DNA of 64,000 nt from Flavobacterium chryseum (GCF_004362015.1 NZ_SNWW01000001.1:310001-374000); one strand, 5' to 3'. Positions 17,243 through 26,589 are shown, counted from the stretch's first letter. Numbers and translations are program-made. The notes: generated from the sequence alone by a model not told the origin.

Positions 17243-17743
17243 TTAGTTTAACTTTACGTCACCTAACATTTTCTCAACTAATTTAGTTTGAGACTCCTTG
17301 TTAGATAATTCCTCTTTCAATAATTTTTCAGCAATGCTTAATGATAAAGTTGAAACTTGTAATTTCAATTCAGCCATTGCAGCATTTTTTTCGCTTTCGA
17401 TAGCAGCTTTAGCTTGCTCAATCATTTTTTGACCTTGCTCTTGTGCTTCGTTTTTAGAATCAGCAATCATTTTCTCTTTCATTTCACGAGCTTCTTTTAG
17501 CATCGCGTCACGTTCTGCACGAGCTTCATTCAAAATTCTTTGATTGTCAGCTTGTAAATTTTGCATTTCTCTTTTTGCATTTTCAGCAGAAAGTAATGCA
17601 TCTTTAATACCTTCTTCTCTATCAGTGATAGATTGCATGATTGGTTTCCATGCAAATTTTACTAAAAGTAAAATTAGAACCAACAAGATTAAAGCTTGCC
17701 AAAAGAATAAACCGAATGAAAAATCGTTAATTAACTTATCCAT
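17243..17743 (-). CDS. atpF: ATP synthase Fo subunit b
   Basis: 166 residues. One membrane helix near 12-30 (FFWQALILLVLILLLVKFAW) is followed by a long charged, mostly helical stalk (residues 38-160) that dimerises and reaches delta. This is the standard peripheral stalk layout. It lies 88 bases after atpE with a hairpin in the gap. Confidence 0.96.
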   Translation of the reverse strand: MDKLINDFSFGLFFWQALILLVLILLLVKFAWKPIMQSITDREEGIKDALLSAENAKREMQNLQADNQRILNEARAERDAMLKEAREMKEKMIADSKNEAQEQGQKMIEQAKAAIESEKNAAMAELKLQVSTLSLSIAEKLLKEELSNKESQTKLVEKMLGDVKLN

Positions 17744-17783
17744 TTTATAACTATATTAAATATTTAATTTCTTTTTTAAAAGT

Positions 17784-17818
17784 AACAACACCTTTAACCA
17801 ACCGTTAAAGATGTTGTT
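17784..17818 (-). promoter_or_regulatory. Hairpin between atpE and atpF
   Basis: AACAACACCTTTAAC pairs with GTTAAAGATGTTGTT (14 of 15 bp) around a 5-base CAACC loop, reading the plus strand. In the direction of transcription it lies shortly after the atpE stop, followed by ACTTTTAA, which is a weak T-run. It may protect or partly terminate atpE mRNA, which must be made in excess for the c-ring. Confidence 0.6.
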
Positions 17819-17831
17819 ATTTCTTTCTTTA

Positions 17832-18029
17832 TTATTTTCCTAAGATTAAGGCAGCAAATGCTAAACCTTCTAATAAAGCCGCGATAATAATCATCGCTGT
17901 TTGAATTTTACCAGCAGCTTCTGGTTGACGAGCAATCGCGTCCATAGCAGATCCACCGATTTTACCTAAACCTAAACCTGCACCGATTACTACTAAACCT
18001 GCACCTACTAAAGTTGGAATTGTTCCCAT
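17832..18029 (-). CDS. atpE: ATP synthase Fo subunit c
   Basis: 65 residues, a short c subunit with two membrane helices (about 6-27 and 43-63) joined by the polar loop ARQPE (33-37). Glu54 in helix 2 (ALLEGLAFAAL) is the ion carrier. The residue after it is Gly rather than the Ser/Thr of Na+-type rings, and no Gln is seen at the helix 1 site, so H+ is the likely ion (inference). Many copies form the rotating ring. Confidence 0.97.
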   Translation of the reverse strand: MGTIPTLVGAGLVVIGAGLGLGKIGGSAMDAIARQPEAAGKIQTAMIIIAALLEGLAFAALILGK

Positions 18030-18061
18030 AAGTATTTATATATATAAAATTAAACTTCTAA

Positions 18062-19237
18062 TTAAATGATTGCAGTCTCATCTTCGTGATGATGTGCGTG
18101 ATCATGATCCTGAACGGCCATACCAATAAACAATGAAGATAACATTGTAAAAATGAAAGCCTGTAAAAATGCAACTAAAACTTCGATAACCGAAATAAAT
18201 AATGTTAATCCTAAAGAGATTGGCAAATCTGCAGCTAAATTTTTACCTACGAAAATCATTGCAATCAAACTCATTATTACTACGTGACCTGCAGTAATAT
18301 TAGCATACAAACGAATTAATAATGCGAATGGTTTTGTTAAGGTACCTAAAATCTCAATTGGAGCAAGGATAATTTTCATTGGAACAGGAACTCCCGGCAT
18401 CCAGAAAATGTGACCCCAATAATCTTTGTTTGCACTAAATTGTGTAATGATAAAAGTAAAGGCTGCTAAACAAACTGTAATAGCAATATTTCCTGTAACG
18501 TTAATTCCTAGTGGAGTCATACCTAATAAGTTTAACAACCACACAAAGAAAAATACGGTTAACAAGTAACCCATATATTTTCTGTATTTTTTCTCGCCAA
18601 TATTTGGAACAGCGATTTCGTCTCTGATAAAAATAATTAGTGGTTCTAAAACTCTTCCAAATCCAGTTGGGATTGGTCCTTTTTTATATGATCTGGCTAA
18701 ACCAGTAAACATTATTAATAATAATATTGAAACAAAAAGCATTGATACTACATTTTTTGTAATAGAGAAATCTAATGGTTTTTCGTTTTCAGGATGTCCG
18801 TGTTCATTAAAATTAATTGTTCCGGCAGCATCTGTTTTGTAAATTTTACCATGAACTAATTTGTAGAAGTTTCCATCAACTTCTGCAACTTCTTCACCAT
18901 GGTGTAATTTTGAAGATGAAAAAATTTTCAAACCTCCATCAATAAGGATAACTGGTAATGGGAAACCGTAATGTTTGTTTTCCTTTTCATCTGAGAAGAA
19001 AACAAAATCGTGAGAATCTTGTAAGTGATGGTCAATAAAAGCATCCACTTTTGCCTTTGGATCAAGAGCTACATGCTCTCCTTCCACAGGAGCGTTATGC
19101 GAAACTACTTTCTCTTCATGAGCTACCTCATTTTGCACATGCGTTGAGTCATTCTCTGAATTTGCAAAACTCATTACTGGAGAACAAGCTACTAAAGCGG
19201 CAAGAATAAATTTGAGCGGTTTGTTGGAAATCACCAT
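18062..19237 (-). CDS. atpB: ATP synthase Fo subunit a with long His-rich periplasmic N-terminal extension
   Basis: 391 residues against about 270 in E. coli. Residues 1-26 look like a signal sequence. Residues 27-155 are a His/Glu-rich region predicted outside the membrane (HVQNEVAHEE, DHHLQDSHDF, KLHHGEE, NEHGHPENE). The a-subunit core follows with about five or six helices, including the essential Arg309 in RLYANITAGH. The C-terminus is also His-rich (DHDHAHHHEDE, 377-387). I recall extended AtpB proteins in Bacteroidetes. It is the first atp gene after a good promoter. Confidence 0.95.
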   Translation of the reverse strand: MVISNKPLKFILAALVACSPVMSFANSENDSTHVQNEVAHEEKVVSHNAPVEGEHVALDPKAKVDAFIDHHLQDSHDFVFFSDEKENKHYGFPLPVILIDGGLKIFSSSKLHHGEEVAEVDGNFYKLVHGKIYKTDAAGTINFNEHGHPENEKPLDFSITKNVVSMLFVSILLLIMFTGLARSYKKGPIPTGFGRVLEPLIIFIRDEIAVPNIGEKKYRKYMGYLLTVFFFVWLLNLLGMTPLGINVTGNIAITVCLAAFTFIITQFSANKDYWGHIFWMPGVPVPMKIILAPIEILGTLTKPFALLIRLYANITAGHVVIMSLIAMIFVGKNLAADLPISLGLTLFISVIEVLVAFLQAFIFTMLSSLFIGMAVQDHDHAHHHEDETAII

Positions 19238-19280
19238 ATCTGTTAAAAATCTTATTTTTTTACGTTTCTAAAATTTGGTG

Positions 19281-19310
19281 CAAAGGTACATTTTTTATTA
19301 ATATTCAAAA
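19281..19310 (-). promoter_or_regulatory. Promoter of the atpBEFHAG operon
   Basis: On the minus strand TTTTG (19310-19306), 17 bases, then TACCTTTG (19288-19281) match the Bacteroidetes -33/-7 promoter. Expected transcription start is near 19274, about 37 bases before the atpB ATG. Confidence 0.75.
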
Positions 19311-19356
19311 GGATATGAAAAATTATTTTTGAACCTTGTTTTACAGAATCGTTATT

Positions 19357-19749
19357 TTAACGCTTTTCATTTAGTAATCGGACAGTTAAAAGCGTTTCAA
19401 ATAACAAAAATAAAATAAATGTTAAAAAAAAACTGATTTTTTCGATCATGACCTCTTCTGATTTGTTTTCTAAAATCGGTCTCAAAACTAAATAACCTAA
19501 TAACATTTGTGTGAAGGTTCCAAATAAGAAAGCCATTCCAACAATTTCAAAATTCTTCTTTTTTACTATTAATAATATAAGGTATAACAATGCGGATATT
19601 CCGAAAAAAATCAAATACAAGAATTCTATACTATAATAAAAGTTTTGGGGGTTAACTTTTAAAAATAGAAAAACTGCTCTGTGCAAAATATAAGCCGCTA
19701 AAGCAAAAAAGAATAAGTGTAAAATAGGTTTGTAATTTTTTAAAAGCAT
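19357..19749 (-). CDS. Small four-helix membrane protein upstream of atpB
   Basis: About 130 residues with four hydrophobic segments (near residues 8-28, 38-58, 67-88 and 102-122). It sits where an atpI-type assembly gene is expected, between the AtpZ-like gene and atpB, so a role in ATP synthase assembly or ion supply is possible. I do not recognise the family. The frame opens at a TTG at 19767, but that codon overlaps a likely -7 element (CATCTTTG, 19772-19765), so the ATG at 19749 is preferred. Confidence 0.7.
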   Translation of the reverse strand: MLLKNYKPILHLFFFALAAYILHRAVFLFLKVNPQNFYYSIEFLYLIFFGISALLYLILLIVKKKNFEIVGMAFLFGTFTQMLLGYLVLRPILENKSEEVMIEKISFFLTFILFLLFETLLTVRLLNEKR

Positions 19750-19806
19750 TTGAAATATTTTTTGCAAAGATGCAACATTTATTTAAAGCTGATTTTAAAA
19801 GATAAC

Positions 19807-20034
19807 TTACTTTGTTTTATTGATTTCGTTAACCTGACGGATAACATTATATAAGGCGAGTGCAACGCCAACCATTACAAAAATAGTATTGTAATATACT
19901 TTAGGACTAGGATGGTTTTCATCTAACCAACTACCAAAATAGGAAAATAAAAAAATAATAATTCCCATTTGAACGGGAATATTAATCAATGGCAACCACT
20001 TATTCCTTCTGTTTTTGTTCGGCTCCTTTTCCAT
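19807..20034 (-). CDS. AtpZ/AtpI family protein
   Basis: 75 residues with two membrane helices (near 15-35 and 46-66) and a Lys/Arg-rich N-terminus (EKEPNKNRRNKWLP). This is the AtpZ-type profile of small proteins encoded ahead of atp operons, thought to help c-ring assembly or Mg2+ supply. Its first 35 bases overlap the end of the bactofilin gene, pointing to coupled translation. Confidence 0.82.
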   Translation of the reverse strand: MEKEPNKNRRNKWLPLINIPVQMGIIIFLFSYFGSWLDENHPSPKVYYNTIFVMVGVALALYNVIRQVNEINKTK

Positions 20035-20410
20035 CTTTTATTGTTACTTCATTAGTATTTGTTAGCATGGTACAAGTAGCGATAAATTCAGCTCCAGGCT
20101 CAATAGATAGTTTTCCTACGGCGACTTCTCCTTGAATATGTGCAGATGCTTTTATATTTAGAACTTCCAAAACTTTTATTTTTCCTTGAAAAATTCCTTC
20201 AATATCAGCATTGTTACAAATTATTTCGCCTTTTATGACACCGGATGCGCCAATGACTAATTTTCCCTGCGAAGTAAAATTACCTATTAATTCGCCATCT
20301 AATCTAAAATCTGCTTTAGAAACTATATCGCCAATAATTGATGTGCCTTCTACAATTCTATTTGTTTTTCCTAATAATTCTGTTCCGTTTTTTTTTACTT
20401 TATCAAACAT
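20000..20410 (-). CDS. Bactofilin (polymer-forming cytoskeletal protein)
   Basis: 136 residues. The central part (about 20-110) is a DUF583/bactofilin beta-helix made of short repeats such as ASGVIKGEIICNNADIEG and SAHIQGEVAVGKLSIEPG. Bactofilins self-assemble into nucleotide-free filaments at the membrane and help localise cell-wall or envelope proteins. The tail (DGKGAEQKQKE) is charged. It follows sprE by 4 bases and overlaps the AtpZ-like gene, so it is likely cotranscribed with sprE. Confidence 0.92.
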   Translation of the reverse strand: MFDKVKKNGTELLGKTNRIVEGTSIIGDIVSKADFRLDGELIGNFTSQGKLVIGASGVIKGEIICNNADIEGIFQGKIKVLEVLNIKASAHIQGEVAVGKLSIEPGAEFIATCTMLTNTNEVTIKDGKGAEQKQKE

Positions 20411-20414
20411 GGTG

Positions 20415-23030
20415 TTATGGAGTTTTGGGGGCTACGTAAACTTCAAGATTTTTTTTAATTTGAACAACTTTATAATTGTCGCTGGAAATAATAATTGCCG
20501 GCTGAGAGATTTTAAATCTTTTATCATCTCTTAAAACGCCCACAACATCATTAGCATAAGCTTCAGATTGTACACCATGTATAACAACAAAATTTTGGGT
20601 TTTATTGTATTTATCCAAAGAAGTTTTAAGCCTTTGATAATTCTCTACAGCTAAAAATTTCTTGATTGATTCTTCTATAAGTTTTGCTGATTTGGCATCG
20701 TCATGAGGAATTGGGTAAATAATTTTCCAGCTCTTGCTGTCAACCGTTGTAAAATCTAGTTTTTCTAAACTTGGCACTTGTTTCTCCAGAATTTCTCGTG
20801 CATTTTTTCCTTCTTCGGTATTCGGATAATTATCAGCAACTGCTTCAAGACCTTTTTTATAGGCAACCAAACCTTCTACTTTTCCTAAAGTATTAGCTTT
20901 CAACAACTCAAATTTAGAAACAATCTCTTCTCCCGAATATTGATTGATCAGGTTATCAATATTATTTAAAACTACATCAAATTGTTCTTCCTGGTACAAT
21001 TTAAACCATTTTTGATATTCTTTGTCCGGTGATGCTACATCAGCTTCATTTGTATTGTTTAAAATTTGAGCATATCTTGAATTTGGATATGTTCCTACAA
21101 TATTAGCTTTCATCGCTTGGGCTTTGGCCGGATTTGTAATTTGATAAATCTTGTACAAATTATACATTGCCGGTAAAACCAACTTTTCTTCCGGATTGTT
21201 TTTTAATAACTGCTCCAGTTTATCGCTTGCTAAATTGTATTCTTTAAATTTCTCTTTGTAAATTAATCCCAATTGATAATAGGCAAAGTTGCGTTCCTTA
21301 CCAATACTATCCATTGCAATTTGTGTTGTTGGAAGTTTTTTCTCGTAAAATTCTGTGGTGTATTTTTCTATAATAATAGAATCTTTTACGACATTCAAAT
21401 CATCTTGATTATTACTTAAGGTATCATTTAATGCAGCATTATTAGCAGATTTTATTGTAGACAATCTCCAGTTGCCACCCAAAGTTCTGTTTCCCCACAT
21501 TTTTTTGAATTGCAGTTTTCCGTACGCAACTGTTGTTGGATTGTAAAAATAAAAAGTACTTGCTGTACTATTTCCGCTTGGTGGAACAATTCCCACTGCT
21601 GGCATATCTGAAGGTTTTCCTAGTGAATTAGGATTCACCGCTGTTGGACCACTGTCAGAATTTGTATTGCGTTCTATGTTCGCTAACCTTTCCTTTTCTT
21701 TCTCTTCTAAAATGCGTTTGGCCTCATCTTTCTTTTTGAGCTCTGCAATGTAAGATTCAAAATAAATTTTTCTATCAGAATCCGGCAAACCTTTTACCTT
21801 AATAATACTATCATTACGTTTTGCAATTGCTTCGTATTTTATAACGTCGTCAAGATTTTTTCGGTTTTTTTCGATAAAAGCAAACTCTCTGCTTTTTGGA
21901 TCTAATTTTACCAAAGTACTGTCGTAGTATTTTGCAGCCATTGTATAATCTGTATTTTTAAAATACATATTACCAATATTTCTATAAGTAGAAGCTACTA
22001 AATATTCATCTTTAGATTTTCTGGCTAATGATTTATTATAGAATGTTAATGCATTATCCTGTTGTTTCTTTTTATCGTAAAAAACACCCATTTCATATAA
22101 AAGCACATCATAATAAGGTCTGTTTTCACGGTCTTTAACTAACTTATTATAAGTCTTTAAAAATATGGTGTCATTGCCATTATCATAATCATACATTTGT
22201 GCTTTTTTAGCATACGCATGCATCATATATTTTCTGTCGGCTTTACGATTCATATCAATTACACCATCGTAAAAATAGGTTGCGCTGTCATTTTTTCCAG
22301 CTTCCTGATACATTTGTCCAAGAATAAAACGGTATCGGGCTTTGTCTTCGTTTATTCTCGTATATTCTTCAGCAATTTTAAGTTTGGTAACGGCGCTGTC
22401 TCTTTCTTCTAAATTTAAAAAAGCTTCTGCCAATAAAGCATTCGCATCCGAAAATGTTTGTTTATCTAAGTCGGTTTTCTTTAAAAGTAATTTGATGTTT
22501 TTAATAACAATACCATCATTTCCTAAACGCATGTTGGTTTTTTCGCGCCAGATTTTTGCTGTGTAAATATTACTGCTATTAGGGTATTTATATAAAATAT
22601 AATTGAAGGCTTCTAATGCCGGAATAAATCGCTGATCGTAATATCTGGCTTTTCCAAGCATTAAATAAGCTTCGTCTACCTGATAGTTCTTTTCTCTTCC
22701 GCCAATATTCATAGAGTGCTTCTGAATGGCTTTTGTTGCTTTCGTTTCGGCCTTTTCAAAATCAGGATTTTTGGTTTTGTTGTCGTCCGGAAAACTTTCA
22801 TCAAACTGCATTTTTTCAATAGGAAGCAGCTTCCAGAAATTGTCCTGATCACTGGCTTTTATAGATGCTAAACCTTTATCTAAGCCAATGCCGCCATTGT
22901 ACAAAATGTTATATTTTGTACTTAAAGCATGAGAATTTCTAGACAAAAAGGTGTTTTTTTTGGTAGAACAAGCTATCAAAAAGAATAAAAACACCAGAAC
23001 AAAACCATATTTAATTGTAGTCTTTTTCAA
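20415..23030 (-). CDS. sprE: SprE (PorW-like) type IX secretion/gliding lipoprotein
   Basis: 871 residues. The lipoprotein signal ends at Cys21 (FFLIACSTKK). Many TPR units follow (for example AYLMLGKARYYDQRF, STYRNIGNMYFKNTDY), with a charged coiled linker near 430-460 and a C-terminal domain after 770. This matches SprE of F. johnsoniae and PorW of Porphyromonas, lipoproteins needed for type IX secretion and gliding. Start is TTG; it is the only codon that gives the complete lipoprotein signal. Bactofilin follows. Confidence 0.9.
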   Translation of the reverse strand: MKKTTIKYGFVLVFLFFLIACSTKKNTFLSRNSHALSTKYNILYNGGIGLDKGLASIKASDQDNFWKLLPIEKMQFDESFPDDNKTKNPDFEKAETKATKAIQKHSMNIGGREKNYQVDEAYLMLGKARYYDQRFIPALEAFNYILYKYPNSSNIYTAKIWREKTNMRLGNDGIVIKNIKLLLKKTDLDKQTFSDANALLAEAFLNLEERDSAVTKLKIAEEYTRINEDKARYRFILGQMYQEAGKNDSATYFYDGVIDMNRKADRKYMMHAYAKKAQMYDYDNGNDTIFLKTYNKLVKDRENRPYYDVLLYEMGVFYDKKKQQDNALTFYNKSLARKSKDEYLVASTYRNIGNMYFKNTDYTMAAKYYDSTLVKLDPKSREFAFIEKNRKNLDDVIKYEAIAKRNDSIIKVKGLPDSDRKIYFESYIAELKKKDEAKRILEEKEKERLANIERNTNSDSGPTAVNPNSLGKPSDMPAVGIVPPSGNSTASTFYFYNPTTVAYGKLQFKKMWGNRTLGGNWRLSTIKSANNAALNDTLSNNQDDLNVVKDSIIIEKYTTEFYEKKLPTTQIAMDSIGKERNFAYYQLGLIYKEKFKEYNLASDKLEQLLKNNPEEKLVLPAMYNLYKIYQITNPAKAQAMKANIVGTYPNSRYAQILNNTNEADVASPDKEYQKWFKLYQEEQFDVVLNNIDNLINQYSGEEIVSKFELLKANTLGKVEGLVAYKKGLEAVADNYPNTEEGKNAREILEKQVPSLEKLDFTTVDSKSWKIIYPIPHDDAKSAKLIEESIKKFLAVENYQRLKTSLDKYNKTQNFVVIHGVQSEAYANDVVGVLRDDKRFKISQPAIIISSDNYKVVQIKKNLEVYVAPKTP

Positions 23031-23120
23031 TAGAAAAGAGTTTAAATCATTTAACTTCTAAAAATGATTTTTAGTATAATGACGCGTAAAAATACGCTTC
23101 TTTTTTGTAATAATTAAAAC

Positions 23121-23816
23121 TTAAACAGCAAAAAAAGATTCAAGTTCTTGTAAGGTTTCTTCTGATGTTTCAATATCTTTTACGATCTCACCTTTATTAA
23201 GTGCCACAATACGATCGCAAACCTCGACAGTATGCTGCAAATCATGGCTGGAAACCAGAACTGTAACGTTTGGGTTTTGAGCTAATTCTTTGATGATTTT
23301 TTTTAATCGGCTAACAGTTGTTGGATCTAAATTCGCAAAAGGTTCATCTAAAATAACTACTTCAGGATTGCCAATAAGTGAGGCAATAATCCCCACCTTC
23401 TTCTGATTTCCCTTAGACAAATCGCGTAAATATTTCTTGTTGTTTAAAATTTCGCCATTAAAAAATTCTTCATGCTGCGCCAATAAAGCATCAATATCAG
23501 CTTTGTTTTGATGACGCAAATCTCCAATAAAATAAAAATATTCCTCCGGAGTTAAATATCCAATAAGAAAACTTTCGTCTAAAAAAGAACCTGTAAAAGA
23601 TTTCCAGTTTTCACTTGTGTTTACCTGAATAGTATTGTTTGTAATATTTCCTGTCGAAGGCTGAATCAAATCTAAAAGCAAACTAAAAAATGTTGTTTTT
23701 CCTGCTCCATTATTTCCCACTAACCCAAAACTTTGTCCTTTTGGAATTTCAAGATTATTAATATTTAAAACTGTAGTTCCGTTATATTTTTTTGAAAGTT
23801 GATTTACTTGTATCAT
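23121..23816 (-). CDS. ABC transporter ATP-binding protein partnered with DUF5687 permease
   Basis: 231 residues. Walker A GNNGAGKTT is at 34-42, the signature is LSKGN rather than LSGGQ, Walker B VVILDEPFANLDP and the switch His in SSHD follow. LSKGN-type signatures are common in exporter-type ABC ATPases of the CcmA/YhaQ kind. The adjacent gene encodes the membrane partner, so the pair should be an exporter. Substrate unknown. Confidence 0.9.
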   Translation of the reverse strand: MIQVNQLSKKYNGTTVLNINNLEIPKGQSFGLVGNNGAGKTTFFSLLLDLIQPSTGNITNNTIQVNTSENWKSFTGSFLDESFLIGYLTPEEYFYFIGDLRHQNKADIDALLAQHEEFFNGEILNNKKYLRDLSKGNQKKVGIIASLIGNPEVVILDEPFANLDPTTVSRLKKIIKELAQNPNVTVLVSSHDLQHTVEVCDRIVALNKGEIVKDIETSEETLQELESFFAV

Positions 23817-23879
23817 TTTTATACGTTTAATTATTGGTTTGGTTAATCGTTAATTTGGTTTTTCTTAATAACTAAAATT

Positions 23880-25340
23880 TTAATTCTTTTGTTTGTAAGC
23901 ACTTATCGTACTGTACTTTTCTATTTTGTATCTTTTTTCGATTAATGAAAAAACAGCGTTCCTAAATATAAAACCTAAAACTCCGGCTCCTGTTACCAAC
24001 AATAGTCCGACTGTTTTATTTCCTAAATAAAGTCCGATTCCGTACAGTGCCAATGGCAATAAAATTTTGGGCAGCGTTAATAACATGGCGCTTATATTGA
24101 ATGCTTTTTTGTCTCCAAAAGCTCCGCTTGCAGAACTTAAATCAATTGGTGTTTTTGTAAATGCGCCTCCCAAAAGTACTAAGTGTGAGTTTACACCAAT
24201 ATTATAAATTGCGCCTACAATAATGGTGAGGTAAATTTCCCACCCGAAAAAAAGATAAAATGAAGCAATTATTGTCGAAATAATAGTGGCAATAACAATC
24301 AACCACCATTTTGATGTAATATAACCGCGATACGGAATATTTTGTGTCATCATTAATTGATAATAAGAACTATCCCAGCTTGGTACAAACTGACCGAAGA
24401 CGAATAGAAATCCGCCCGAAACAAATATTCCTGCAAAAATATGCATTACGGCAGGTTGATGTGTATTACCAAAAAAGATGAATCCGTAAAACAAAAAGAA
24501 AACACTCAACAATATAGTCGATTTCGATCTTTTATTTCTTCTGATCAGTTTGATGTCATTTTTAAGAAACGTACCCAATATTCCAAATTGATTTAGCCAC
24601 GAAAGATTTTCGGTTGTAGCAATATCTTCTTTTTTAGAAAGTCCTGCATCTAAAAATAAATTGTTTTTAAAGTATTTAAATGTAAATAAATATAATCCGA
24701 CCAATACCAAAACAGGAATTAAAAATATTCCTTTCGTTTCATAAAATCCCTCAAAAAATGGAGTTGTAAAAATCGTAATGTCAAAGACTTTATAATATTG
24801 TGCGGTCGCCAAAGCGAGGGCCAATAGGATAAAAACAGCAAATAATTTATCGATATTACTCAGAATAATATTTAAAAAATTGTTGATGTATACAATTGAA
24901 AAAACTGCCAAAAGCCAAAAAATGATTCCCAGAATGTCATATCCTTCTATTGCCAATACAATAGCAAAAGGCAGAAAGAAAAGAGCGTGAACCCAATTAA
25001 AAAAGGATAAGGCTGTTTTTCCTAAAGAGAAATGAACTATGGTTGGTTTTTTAAATGGAAGTACCAATAGCGGTTTGATATTGAGTACCGGTATCGCCTG
25101 CATTAATAATCGAACCACTAAATCGAACAAGAAATAATAGATCAAAAATTTGTTGATGGTAACTAATGGCTCAAGATTTACTTTTCTTAAAATGTAAAAT
25201 GCTCCAACTCCCATTGCGATAAAAAGTACCGAAAAATAGACCATTACAAAGCCTATTAAAATTTTCATTGCGAGATTTGTACCAAAAGATGCGGATCTTG
25301 TAAAGGCTTTCCATTCAAGATAAATAAACTTTTTAATCAT
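23880..25340 (-). CDS. DUF5687 family ABC-2-like permease
   Basis: About 486 residues with around 12 hydrophobic segments. The N-terminus MIKKFIYLEWKAFTRSASFG is typical of DUF5687, a Bacteroidetes family of ABC exporter permeases. The frame can be extended to 25376, but the ATG at 25340 gives the family's usual start. It is 63 bases upstream of its ATPase gene. Nothing in the sequence indicates the substrate. Confidence 0.85.
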   Translation of the reverse strand: MIKKFIYLEWKAFTRSASFGTNLAMKILIGFVMVYFSVLFIAMGVGAFYILRKVNLEPLVTINKFLIYYFLFDLVVRLLMQAIPVLNIKPLLVLPFKKPTIVHFSLGKTALSFFNWVHALFFLPFAIVLAIEGYDILGIIFWLLAVFSIVYINNFLNIILSNIDKLFAVFILLALALATAQYYKVFDITIFTTPFFEGFYETKGIFLIPVLVLVGLYLFTFKYFKNNLFLDAGLSKKEDIATTENLSWLNQFGILGTFLKNDIKLIRRNKRSKSTILLSVFFLFYGFIFFGNTHQPAVMHIFAGIFVSGGFLFVFGQFVPSWDSSYYQLMMTQNIPYRGYITSKWWLIVIATIISTIIASFYLFFGWEIYLTIIVGAIYNIGVNSHLVLLGGAFTKTPIDLSSASGAFGDKKAFNISAMLLTLPKILLPLALYGIGLYLGNKTVGLLLVTGAGVLGFIFRNAVFSLIEKRYKIEKYSTISAYKQKN

Positions 25341-25444
25341 GGTGGTTTGGTTTTTAGTTTTGTAGTAAGAGATCAAATGTAAGAAAACGTTACAAAAAAA
25401 GTTAAAAATAATATTTTAGTGTCTGTCATTTAATCTCCGTTTGT

Positions 25445-25452
25445 TATTTTTG
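25445..25452 (+). promoter_or_regulatory. -7 element upstream of the reductase gene
   Basis: TATTTTTG matches TAnnTTTG and lies 16 bases before the ATG at 25469, predicting a very short leader. No convincing -33 TTTG is visible. Confidence 0.5.
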
Positions 25453-25468
25453 CATAAAATATACAATC

Positions 25469-26521
25469 ATGCCTTCATTTTTAAAACTTATAATTAAAGA
25501 GGTAAAACGCGAAACTGCCGATGCTGTTTCGGTTCTTTTTAATGTTCCCGAAGAACTAAAATCAGATTATAAATTTATAGCTGGACAATACATCAATTTA
25601 AAATTAACTCTTGATAATCAAGAAATTCGCCGTGCATATTCTATTTGCTCAGCGCCAGAAAGCGGAGAATTGCGTATTGCGGTAAAAGCGGTAAAAAACG
25701 GACTTTTTTCTCAATTTGCCAATACAAAATTAAAAGCCGGAGATGTTCTTGAAGTAGGACAGCCAGAAGGAAAATTTACTTTTGAACCTGATGCTGAAAG
25801 ACAAAGAAATTATGCGGCTTTTGTAGCCGGAAGCGGAATTACTCCTGTGCTTTCTATAATAAAATCTGTTTTAAAAGGTGAGCCAAAAAGTTCATTTGTA
25901 TTGGTTTACGGAAACAGAACTCCTGAAACAACTATTTTCCATCAGGAATTGCATGATTTACAATTGCAGTATGTAGGTCGCTTTTTTGTACATTATGTAT
26001 ACAGTCAGGCTAAAGCTGAAAACGCATTGTTTGGCAGAATCGAAAAATCAGCAGTGAATTTTGTTTTGAATAACAAACACAAAGAATTGCAGTTTGATAA
26101 GTTTTATTTGTGCGGACCGGAAGAACTTATCAATACGGTTTCCGGAATTTTGAAAGAGAAAAATGTAAAAGAATCAGCAATTAAGTTTGAGCTTTTTACT
26201 TCTTCATCACAAGAACATGAAATAAAAACTTCTTTAGAAGGACATACAAAAATTACCGTTATGGTTGATGATGATGAAGTTTCATTCGAAATGTCTCAAA
26301 AACAAACCATTCTTGATGCAGCATTAAAACAAGGAATTGATGCTCCGTATTCTTGCCAGGGCGGAATTTGCAGCAGCTGTCTAGCTCGTGTAACTTCCGG
26401 AACTGCAGAAATGACTAAAAATTCAATTTTGACAGATAAAGAAATAGCATCTGGTTTAATTTTAACTTGCCAGGCGCATCCAACTTCAGAATCTATTTAT
26501 GTAGATTATGATGATGTATAG
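25469..26521 (+). CDS. Ferredoxin reductase-type oxidoreductase with C-terminal 2Fe-2S domain
   Basis: 350 residues, FAD/NAD(P)/2Fe-2S order. FAD site RAYSICSAP is near residue 54, NAD(P) site GSGITPVLSI near 124, and the plant-type ferredoxin domain has CQGGICSSC and a final LTCQ near residue 330. This is the layout of PaaE, the reductase of phenylacetyl-CoA epoxidase, and of generic ferredoxin-NADP reductases in Bacteroidetes. No paa genes are nearby, so a general electron-transfer role is the safer call. Confidence 0.9.
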   Translation: MPSFLKLIIKEVKRETADAVSVLFNVPEELKSDYKFIAGQYINLKLTLDNQEIRRAYSICSAPESGELRIAVKAVKNGLFSQFANTKLKAGDVLEVGQPEGKFTFEPDAERQRNYAAFVAGSGITPVLSIIKSVLKGEPKSSFVLVYGNRTPETTIFHQELHDLQLQYVGRFFVHYVYSQAKAENALFGRIEKSAVNFVLNNKHKELQFDKFYLCGPEELINTVSGILKEKNVKESAIKFELFTSSSQEHEIKTSLEGHTKITVMVDDDEVSFEMSQKQTILDAALKQGIDAPYSCQGGICSSCLARVTSGTAEMTKNSILTDKEIASGLILTCQAHPTSESIYVDYDDV

Positions 26522-26541
26522 AAGATTAAAATTTTAAATAC

Positions 26542-26589
26542 AAAAATTCCAAATCCCAACTTTAAAATTGGGGTTTGGAATTTTTTTTG
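26542..26589 (+). terminator. Terminator after the reductase gene
   Basis: AAATTCCAAATCCCAA and its partner TTGGGGTTTGGAATTT form a long stem followed by a T-run (TTTTTTTTG), 20 bases after the stop. Confidence 0.88.

Noticed and set aside
25469..26521. Phenylacetate degradation (PaaE) pathway
   Set aside because: The domain layout fits PaaE, but no other paa gene is in the window; the CapK-like gene at 32.2 kb belongs to polysaccharide genes.
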